From positions 1 through 19,264 of the forward strand of contig JBAXER010000054.1 of the NCBI GenBank assembly GCA_037140375.1: a stretch of DNA of 19,264 nt. The letters are read 5' to 3'. Source of the DNA: WLMZ01 sp037140375 (GTDB taxonomy: Bacteria > Actinomycetota > Acidimicrobiia > Acidimicrobiales > Ilumatobacteraceae). A model generated the notes under the pieces. It was not told where the DNA came from. It saw nothing but the letters and a program-made list of their open reading frames with translations, and made no database searches. Positions within the stretch are counted from its first letter, which is position 1. Every line of letters starts with the position of its first letter. Both the position numbers and the translations under genes were made by a program. Of the stretch, positions 14,071 through 19,264 are shown piece by piece.

Positions 14071-15273
14071 TCAGCCTCGAAGCCTCTGCCCGATGTGCTC
14101 TACCTGTCCGTCGGTATTGGACAACAACGCATCGTTGTAGTGGCGCTCACCGCGATGTTGCACGGCATCGGCTCGCGAAAACGACAGCAGTACCGACACT
14201 CGGTGCGGCCCGTTCGGAGATGTTGGCGGTAACGACACATGCATGACATCGCCATCGTGCACCGACACATCACCGGCGCTCACCGCAACGGCCACGCCGG
14301 TAGGAGCTCCGGGGGCGTTGCCATCGATGAACGGATGGCTGGTGTTGTGCGACCCTGGCAGCGCACGAAGCTCGCCAGCTTCTGGCGTACCTTCGGTAAG
14401 GCAGATGGTCATCACCAACGTGGGGCAGTTCATTGCATGGCCCCCCATTCCGCAATCGCGGTGCCATGGCAGATCGGCGAGGCCTTCGACCATGTTGGGA
14501 ATCTTCCACAACACGGTGACGCCGTCGACCTCGTCGCGGTAGGCGCTGCGAAGTTCAAGACCTGTCGCCGCCACAATCGCACGAATGCTGTCGTTGTCGT
14601 ACAGGGCTTGCAGAGTGGGCATGGTCGAGCCATTGAGCACACGCGTGACCACCGCTTCGCCATCGGCATTCTTGCCCCACCACGACGTACCGTCACCTGG
14701 TTGAGCCGACGCCCGCAAGGAATCGGCCTCGTTCAGCAGTGCTGCTATCTCGGCTTCATCGAACACGTCTCTGGCGACAACAAACCCAACCGTTGATAAC
14801 TGCTGCGCGAGAGCCTGCGGGTCGCTGTGAACCGCATCCATCTCGAACGACGCAAGCGGATCGATGACACGACCGTGATCGTCGATCAGCGAGATCGTGT
14901 CGGCGTTGTAAATAGGCCGACCATGAAACATCGCTCGTAGCGCTGGCTCCCAACGCACGAACCGCAGCGGATTACCGCGAACCACTGTTGCCCGGTTCTG
15001 ATAGAGCATCGCGACCGGGGTATCGAGGTCGGCCGCCAGATCGGCAAACGAGGCGTCGTCGATTTGAACAACCACGCGCGACTCATCGAGCACGCCCTCA
15101 TGAACGCGAATCGTTCCGGCCTCGGGCACATACGTCCATTCGCCTGAGTCGGTGACAAACGTGATTGGTCCAATCGGCGCAGCATCGGCGGCCGCCAGCG
15201 CTGCATTGCCTGCGACCAGTCGCTCGGGCAGATCGACCAAATGAAATCGCTGTACGTCGAAGGCGTCGTTCAC
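14071..15273 (-). CDS. PhyH-family dioxygenase with N-terminal SCP2-like domain
   Basis: This 400-residue protein has two domains. Residues about 50-125 resemble a sterol-carrier-protein-2 (SCP2) lipid-binding domain (VVVQIDDASFADLAADLDTP, then RFVRWEPALRAMFHGRP). Residues 150-380 are a PhyH-type Fe(II)/2-oxoglutarate dioxygenase with H271-x-D273 (LPWHRDCG), H345 (GDVMHVSLP) and R358 (PHRVSVLLSF). It probably hydroxylates a hydrophobic or CoA-linked substrate held by the SCP2 part; the substrate is unknown. The GTG at 15273 is used since no in-frame ATG follows near the N-terminus and AACAAT ends 6 nt before it. It is divergent from the SDR gene (69 nt) and ends 4 bp from the Hsp70-fusion stop. 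Confidence 0.82.
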   Translation of the reverse strand: MNDAFDVQRFHLVDLPERLVAGNAALAAADAAPIGPITFVTDSGEWTYVPEAGTIRVHEGVLDESRVVVQIDDASFADLAADLDTPVAMLYQNRATVVRGNPLRFVRWEPALRAMFHGRPIYNADTISLIDDHGRVIDPLASFEMDAVHSDPQALAQQLSTVGFVVARDVFDEAEIAALLNEADSLRASAQPGDGTSWWGKNADGEAVVTRVLNGSTMPTLQALYDNDSIRAIVAATGLELRSAYRDEVDGVTVLWKIPNMVEGLADLPWHRDCGMGGHAMNCPTLVMTICLTEGTPEAGELRALPGSHNTSHPFIDGNAPGAPTGVAVAVSAGDVSVHDGDVMHVSLPPTSPNGPHRVSVLLSFSRADAVQHRGERHYNDALLSNTDGQVEHIGQRLRG

Positions 15274-15279
15274 GCCGCC

Positions 15280-15285
15280 ATTGTT
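15280..15285 (-). promoter_or_regulatory. Candidate -10 box of the SCP2-PhyH gene
   Basis: On the minus strand this reads AACAAT, 6 nt before the GTG at 15273. It deviates at the first base from TAnnnT. Confidence 0.3.
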
Positions 15286-15329
15286 GCAGGCGCGCCGCTG
15301 AACTTTCGGTGCGAAGGAACCGCATCGCC

Positions 15330-15335
15330 TACCGT
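15330..15335 (+). promoter_or_regulatory. Candidate -10 box of the SDR gene
   Basis: TACCGT ends 7 nt before the ATG at 15343. It supports that start and a leaderless mRNA. Confidence 0.35.
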
Positions 15336-15342
15336 GACAACC

Positions 15343-16101
15343 ATGACGAAAACAGTGATGATCACAGGTGCCGGATCAGGATTCGGCAAAAACGCCAGCA
15401 TTGCACTTGCTGCCCTTGGGCATCATGTGATCGCCACCACCGAGACCGAAGCGCAGGCCGAAGCGCTTCGTGCCGAGGCGCCACAGCTCACCGTCGAGAA
15501 GCTCGACATCACCACTAACGATGTTGCCAAGGTGGCCGCGTGGGATATCGATGTGCTCATCAACAATGCCGGCGCAGGCCAGACCGGCCCAATGGCCGAC
15601 GTGCCCATCGACCGTGTTCGACATCTCTTCGAAGTGAACGTGTTCGGCACCCTCGCGGTCACGCAGGCCGTCCTCAAGAACATGGTTGCCAAAGGCAGCG
15701 GCCGCATCATCATCATGTCGTCGATCGCGGGCGTGATGGCCGGGCCAACATTCGGTCCATACGCCATGACTAAGCACGCCCTCGAGGCCATGGGCAAAGC
15801 GATGCGCGTTGAGTTGGCGCCAGTGGGAATCGACGTCACGTTGATCAACCCCGGCCCTTACCAAACCGGATTCAATGACCGCATGGCCGACTCGATGTGG
15901 GAATGGTTTGGCGACGCATCGCTCAACGCGTCGGCCGCTCCGTTGTTCAAGATGATTGGCGAGATGATCACCGGCGGTCAGATGGACCCAGTCGAGGTCA
16001 CCCAACGACTCGTTGAACTCACCGAGGCAGAAACCACCACCGAGAACAACTTCGTGCCACCGCACATCGCTGCCCAACTCGCTGCCCGCGCCCCAGGCTG
16101 A
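15343..16101 (+). CDS. Short-chain dehydrogenase/reductase (classical SDR)
   Basis: This 252-residue protein is a full-length classical SDR. It has the cofactor motif TGAGSGFG (8-15), NNAG (74-77), N99, S127 (IMSSIAG) and the Y140-x3-K144 pair (YAMTKHA), then INPGPYQTGF after strand 6. It oxidises an alcohol or reduces a ketone with NAD(P)H; the substrate is unknown and the cofactor choice is unclear from TTETE after strand 2. The frame is open from 15241, but the fold begins at the ATG at 15343, which has a TAnnnT box 7 nt upstream. Placed head to head with the SCP2-PhyH dioxygenase, it might oxidise the hydroxylated product (inference). It converges on the Asp-rich gene with an 18-bp gap. 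Confidence 0.92.
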   Translation: MTKTVMITGAGSGFGKNASIALAALGHHVIATTETEAQAEALRAEAPQLTVEKLDITTNDVAKVAAWDIDVLINNAGAGQTGPMADVPIDRVRHLFEVNVFGTLAVTQAVLKNMVAKGSGRIIIMSSIAGVMAGPTFGPYAMTKHALEAMGKAMRVELAPVGIDVTLINPGPYQTGFNDRMADSMWEWFGDASLNASAAPLFKMIGEMITGGQMDPVEVTQRLVELTEAETTTENNFVPPHIAAQLAARAPG

Positions 16102-16119
16102 GACACGTCACGACGCCGC

Positions 16120-17313
16120 TCATGTTTCTTTGTCTTCGAGACTGAGGCGTGAGGCGGTGTACTCCTCGGCGATTGAGATGTAGTCGGCCACAACCTCGGC
16201 CACTTCATCGGGCACCAAAATGGCTGCGCTAATGCCAGCCTCTGAGGTCACGGCACCATGCAGACCCTCGAGCGACGCGTCGCCCATCCAGTGGCGAAGC
16301 GACCAGCGCAGAATGTTGTCAGAACACCGAATGGTTTCGCTGCTCACATTGTGCCAACGGTCGTACAGCAGACGTCCGGGCGACACGGTTTTCGTTGCTC
16401 GGCTTCTGATCTCATCAGCACCGTTGACGAGACAGATCAACGGCAACGCGCACCGGATACAGAGCTGATTGCCGATCGCACCCACTGTTGTGTATTTACA
16501 CCGGAGGGTCCCCGTGATCTGTTTACACGAGCGGGAATCTATGTGGGCCACGTCGTCGTCGTCGAGAGACACCCACAGTTCAGCCATCGGTAAGCGGTCC
16601 TCAAACCGAGTAAAGATGTCGGTGAGATCAATTGGGCCACCACCGTCGCCGACAACCAAGTCGTGCGAGAGCACATCGTTCGGACCGGGTAGCAACTCGC
16701 TTGCCCGGCGGGAGCACTCGTTGTACAACCACTGAGCTCCAGGACCCTCGCTCACCTTCCGAGCGCTAGCCAACAGTTGCTCCATCACGGGACGACGATG
16801 CTCAAGCTGCCACGCCAGAATTCGTTCCATCTCAGCCACCGTGGGGATCATTGTCTCCCCCGCGAGCTTTCGTTTTGGTTGAGGAATTCCGGCCAGATGA
16901 CATACATAGCGCAATGCCATTGGTCCGCCGATGACCACGCCGTATATCGGCGAGGTCCACGCAACTTCGGGTTCGTCACGAGTAATCGCGAAGCCATCGA
17001 GAAAGACCCACTGCTGGCCCCACGTAGAGAACATCGCCCGATTCAGCGAGGAGGGAACCTGCAACGCGTCCAAGGTTTTCTTCGCTGTCGAGAAGGCCGA
17101 CTCGCCAGCGCCTTCTGTGCGGTCGTGATACTGCGACCACGCAACGTTCGGACAACCGCGTGGACGTCGAAACGCATCGCTCCAAAGCGTTACATCGTCA
17201 TCGTCGTCATCATCGTCATCATGATCGTCGATGTCGTTGTCTCGGCGAAGAGGTGCATACTTGGGCAGCGCGCATACCAAGCGTCGGTTATCGGTTGGTC
17301 GTTTCTTACTCAT
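16120..17313 (-). CDS. Unrecognised protein with poly-Asp tract and Cys cluster
   Basis: I do not recognise this 397-residue protein. Near its N-terminus an acidic tract (25-40) includes nine Asp in a row (32-40). The middle (about 55-250) is Trp-rich with helices (VAEMERILAWQLEHRRPVMEQLL) and no signal peptide or TM. C263, C272, C285 and C288 (CIRC), with C294 nearby, may bind zinc. The C-terminus (VPDEVAEVVADYISIAEEYTASRL) is helical and acidic. The ATG at 17313 has AAGGAG 7 nt upstream, the best ribosome-binding site in the window. The frame continues to 17538, so a longer form is not excluded, but the region has the look of a structured leader. It follows the NERD-helicase gene on the same strand, separated by a terminator-like hairpin and its own promoter. 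Confidence 0.7.
   Translation of the reverse strand: MSKKRPTDNRRLVCALPKYAPLRRDNDIDDHDDDDDDDDDVTLWSDAFRRPRGCPNVAWSQYHDRTEGAGESAFSTAKKTLDALQVPSSLNRAMFSTWGQQWVFLDGFAITRDEPEVAWTSPIYGVVIGGPMALRYVCHLAGIPQPKRKLAGETMIPTVAEMERILAWQLEHRRPVMEQLLASARKVSEGPGAQWLYNECSRRASELLPGPNDVLSHDLVVGDGGGPIDLTDIFTRFEDRLPMAELWVSLDDDDVAHIDSRSCKQITGTLRCKYTTVGAIGNQLCIRCALPLICLVNGADEIRSRATKTVSPGRLLYDRWHNVSSETIRCSDNILRWSLRHWMGDASLEGLHGAVTSEAGISAAILVPDEVAEVVADYISIAEEYTASRLSLEDKET
17193..17240 (-). repeat. GAT/GAC trinucleotide microsatellite encoding poly-Asp
   Basis: The plus strand shows a run of TCG/TCA trinucleotides (CATCGTCATCGTCGTCATCA and onward). Read on the minus strand it encodes the Asp-rich tract. Such tracts change length by slippage in steps of three, altering the protein without breaking its frame. 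Confidence 0.7.
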
Positions 17314-17320
17314 TGTGTTG

Positions 17321-17326
17321 CTCCTT
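17321..17326 (-). promoter_or_regulatory. Shine-Dalgarno AAGGAG of the Asp-rich gene
   Basis: On the minus strand AAGGAG stands 7 nt before the ATG at 17313. It decides the start against the open upstream frame. Confidence 0.7.
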
Positions 17327-17334
17327 GTGTAGGT

Positions 17335-17466
17335 AGCAACGCCGACACGGACATCCCAAAACTTCTGAGCGGACTCGGACACTTCGTTGCCCTCTCGGGC
17401 CACATGCCACTTTCGTGGAAGCACCTTGGGATGTCCGTCCCAGGTTGCTGGACCCCTAACGGGGTC
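17335..17466 (-). ncRNA. Candidate structured leader RNA of the Asp-rich gene
   Basis: Between the promoter and the ribosome-binding site the minus-strand transcript can form several helices in order. A GACCCC/GGGGTC hairpin (17451-17466) comes first. AGCAAC/GTTGCT (17444-17449 with 17335-17340) is an outer closing stem, and ACGGACATCCCAA/TTGGGATGTCCGT (17426-17438 with 17347-17359) is a 13-bp perfect stem. Inside that stem are CCAC-GAAA-GTGG (17407-17418) and GCCC-GAGA-GGGC (17389-17400), both capped by GNRA tetraloops. This looks like a multibranched cis-regulatory RNA. I know no named family that fits. An alternative is coding sequence, since the minus-strand frame is open through it. Confidence 0.45.
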
Positions 17467-17485
17467 GCTCTTCATGACAAGAAAC

Positions 17486-17514
17486 ACCATACGGAAATGT
17501 GCGGAAACTGTCAA
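17486..17514 (-). promoter_or_regulatory. Sigma70-type promoter for the Asp-rich gene
   Basis: On the minus strand TTGACA (17509-17514), a 17-nt spacer and TATGGT (17486-17491) form the best complete promoter in the window. Transcription would start near 17479 and leave a leader of about 165 nt before the ATG at 17313. Confidence 0.6.
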
Positions 17515-17520
17515 CAACAA

Positions 17521-17544
17521 ATGTAGTTGCAAATGCAACTACAT
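17521..17544 (-). terminator. Hairpin after the NERD-helicase gene (terminator or operator)
   Basis: ATGTAGTTGC and GCAACTACAT are perfect 10-bp arms around a 4-nt loop. It begins 12 nt past the helicase stop and on the minus strand is followed by TTGTTGTTG, a U-rich but interrupted tail. It also lies just upstream of the -35 box at 17509-17514, so a role as an operator for the next gene is possible. Confidence 0.5.
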
Positions 17545-17556
17545 CGTAAAGAGCGT

Positions 17557-19164
17557 CTACTCGATGCCGAGGCGATCGGCGATCGAGCGCGGCCCGATCA
17601 CCGTGAGACCAAAGATCGCCCGGCTCACACCCACATAGAGCAGTGCGTCACTGACTCTCGATGCAGCATCGTCGGCGGTAGCAACAAGCACTACGTAGTC
17701 GAACTCAAGACCTTTCACGCGATGAACGTTTTCGCAGATGATGGTTGTCGGTTGTCCCTGTTCCCAGGGCACATACGCAAACTCCTCGCGTAGTCGATCG
17801 CGAACTTGCGTTGAGAACGTCGCTACGAGAATTCGCTCTGGATCGTGGCCCTCGAAATCGACAAGCCGATCGATCTCGTCGCCCACGAGCTCAGCAACCG
17901 AATCAACATCGCTCGCTTCTGCAAACGACACTCCGATCGACTCGGGTCCGCCGGTAGGTGCCGGCGCACCACCGAGCTGCTTACGCAATATCGAAGCGAT
18001 GCTGAATGTGTTGCGGCAGTTGTTCACCAACTCGCAACGGGTCCAGCCGTCATCAACCGACGGCATCGCAAAGCCACGGTTGTGCACCACTTGCGCATAG
18101 TCGCCCACCATCAATAGACGGCGCGGCCCCTTGGGGTCGAGCAGCGTTTCGAGCAACGCGATCCATGCGGGGCTGAAGTCCTGCGCCTCGTCGATCACAA
18201 TCGTGTCGAATCGTTGTGTGACCCGATGCCAATTCGCAACGAGGTGCCCGACAACATCGTTCTCCCAAAAGTCGCGATCGGCGTTCTCGGGTACTGGCAG
18301 TAGGGGCAGGCCCTGCAAGCTCAATGCGAGCTCAAGGAACGGCCCGACCACGAGTCGATCGTTTTCTGGCAGCCGCGAGCGCATCATCCCTCCGAGCGGA
18401 TCGTTGTAACAGGTAAGTAAAACTCGTTCGCCACGCATGTGAGCCCGAAGTGCCCATGCCATCGCGAGCCGGGTTTTACCGCTGCCAGCACCGCCACTAA
18501 CCATCACTTTGCGGTTCGTGTCGAGTCGCTCAAGGGCTCGCACTTGATGACCGCAAATCTTTTCAAGACGTGCTTGCGCAAGTTTCATTCGAGCGGCGGG
18601 GTCCCACTCAAGATCGGCATCGGGGCGCAGCATCTCGACCAACGTCTTCAGGCCGCTAGCACCAATCGGCGAGAGCGGCCGGTACGACATCAAACGATCG
18701 ATGGCATCGCGCACATCGGCAAGTTCATGGCTTGTGATGAGCTGCGCCGGATCAATCTCGGGCGGAAGGTGGCCGGCAACCTGCATAGCGTTCGGAAACG
18801 CAACCGCAGATTTGATTTCAATTCGACCCAAGTCTGGTGACTCGGCGCGGATTCGATCACGCAGTGCGTACGAGTTCGTTGAGGCCTGGCTGAACGGTTG
18901 CGGATTCAGTTCGCTACCGGCGTGCACCCATCGCCCATTACGAATTGAAACGCCGCTGTGGCCCTTCACTTCGATGACAGCAACGCCGTCTTTTTCGTGG
19001 GCGATGACGATGTCCATCTGAAAGTCACGGTGACCGGAGAGTCCGACATCGGGAAGCACATACCACCCATCGGACAACCCATCGCAGAGCGCGGTGACCA
19101 CATCGCGTTCGGCGTCGTTGCGTAGCGACGACATTGGAAAATCTTGCGGAATGAGCAAACCCAT
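17557..19164 (-). CDS. NERD nuclease domain fused to a compact SF1 (UvrD-like) helicase
   Basis: This 535-residue protein has an N-terminal NERD domain (about 15-130) with the restriction-endonuclease-like set D51 (FQMDIVIA) and E65-x-K67 (VIEVKGHSG). An SF1 helicase core follows: Walker A GGAGSGKT (224-231), Walker B VIDEAQDF (323-330), GDYAQV (354-359), NNCRN (381-385), ENVHRVKGLEFDYVVL (478-493) and LLYVGVSRA (508-516). All helicase motifs seem intact. It is shorter than UvrD/Rep (about 700) for lack of the large inserted subdomains. Proteins of this make-up occur in DNA repair and in phage defence (for instance Nhi-type nuclease-helicases); the role here is inferred. Start ATG 19164 has CAGACT 7 nt upstream and no Shine-Dalgarno; ATG 19134 is an alternative. 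Confidence 0.88.
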   Translation of the reverse strand: MGLLIPQDFPMSSLRNDAERDVVTALCDGLSDGWYVLPDVGLSGHRDFQMDIVIAHEKDGVAVIEVKGHSGVSIRNGRWVHAGSELNPQPFSQASTNSYALRDRIRAESPDLGRIEIKSAVAFPNAMQVAGHLPPEIDPAQLITSHELADVRDAIDRLMSYRPLSPIGASGLKTLVEMLRPDADLEWDPAARMKLAQARLEKICGHQVRALERLDTNRKVMVSGGAGSGKTRLAMAWALRAHMRGERVLLTCYNDPLGGMMRSRLPENDRLVVGPFLELALSLQGLPLLPVPENADRDFWENDVVGHLVANWHRVTQRFDTIVIDEAQDFSPAWIALLETLLDPKGPRRLLMVGDYAQVVHNRGFAMPSVDDGWTRCELVNNCRNTFSIASILRKQLGGAPAPTGGPESIGVSFAEASDVDSVAELVGDEIDRLVDFEGHDPERILVATFSTQVRDRLREEFAYVPWEQGQPTTIICENVHRVKGLEFDYVVLVATADDAASRVSDALLYVGVSRAIFGLTVIGPRSIADRLGIE

Positions 19165-19171
19165 GGGCGCG

Positions 19172-19177
19172 AGTCTG
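19172..19177 (-). promoter_or_regulatory. Weak candidate -10 box of the NERD-helicase gene
   Basis: On the minus strand this reads CAGACT, 7 nt before the ATG at 19164. It matches only the conserved A and final T of the pattern seen at other starts here. Confidence 0.2.
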
Positions 19178-19264
19178 ACACGGCCACATCGACGGTGAGT
19201 TCGGTTGGTTACACCGAAACCATGTCACACCCTTGCTTCATACTCGCCCTGTCAGCCCGCCCCA

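Noticed and set aside
17335..17449. Retron or small mobile element bounded by the inverted repeat
   Set aside because: No reverse transcriptase or transposase is nearby and no target-site duplication flanks the repeat; a leader RNA explains the GNRA hairpins better.
16777..17526. 249-codon plus-strand frame opposite the Asp-rich gene and its leader
   Set aside because: Antisense shadow without a ribosome-binding site; the minus-strand gene has a start signal and promoter.
17314..17538. 75-codon N-terminal extension of the Asp-rich protein
   Set aside because: The AAGGAG site before the ATG at 17313 and the promoter at 17486-17514 place this stretch in a leader. I keep it as an alternative since the frame is open and partly protein-like.
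1..19264. CRISPR arrays, tRNA or rRNA genes, insertion sequences
   Set aside because: I saw no regularly spaced repeats, no tRNA-like cloverleaf or T-arm pattern, no rRNA segments and no transposase-like frames.

Overview
The window reads as a chromosomal stretch of a GC-rich actinobacterium, most likely of the Acidimicrobiia/Ilumatobacter type. That placement is my inference. It rests on codon use, DUF3048 and Thr/Ser-rich lipoproteins, PhyH and SDR enzymes, a CspA-type cold-shock protein, and many starts with a TAnnnT box 6-7 nt before the start codon and no Shine-Dalgarno, the signature of leaderless mRNAs. I see no tRNA, rRNA, CRISPR array, insertion sequence or phage gene. Fifteen protein genes are supported.

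Region 1 (1-5600) holds envelope-facing genes: a DUF2127 membrane protein with an N-terminal zinc-ribbon-like module (+), an unrecognised two-TM protein with a Val/Pro/Ala-rich tail (-), a 435-nt gap without a gene, a SnoaL/NTF2-fold protein (+), a DUF3048 lipoprotein (-) and a membrane-anchored YVTN beta-propeller (-). Region 2 (5600-7600) has cspA (-) with a strong terminator, a degenerate HNH-like zinc protein (+) preceded by a possible 12-codon leaderless mini-ORF, and an esterase lipoprotein of the PHB-depolymerase type (+).

Region 3 (7550-11562) has a phnY-phnZ-like pair (-, ATGA overlap) predicted to oxidise an aminoalkylphosphonate and release phosphate. Divergent from it is a polytopic GT-C-like membrane protein whose stop overlaps the start of a formate/nitrite (FNT) channel. 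A perfect 13-nt palindrome lies between the two divergent promoters, over both -35 positions. Region 4 (11563-16101) has a 791-residue fusion (Hsp70 ATPase, one TM, Thr-rich linker, extracytoplasmic NHL-like propeller), a convergent SCP2-PhyH dioxygenase (-) and a divergent SDR oxidoreductase (+).

Region 5 (16102-19264) looks most like accessory DNA. It has a NERD nuclease-SF1 helicase (-), a terminator-like hairpin, a good sigma70-type promoter and a ~165-nt leader that can fold into a multi-helix RNA (13-bp closing helix, two GNRA-capped hairpins, and an alternative competing hairpin). After the leader comes an unrecognised 397-residue protein with a nine-Asp run and a Cys cluster. The best candidates for something undescribed are this leader RNA with its gene and helicase neighbour, and the Hsp70-TM-propeller fusion.
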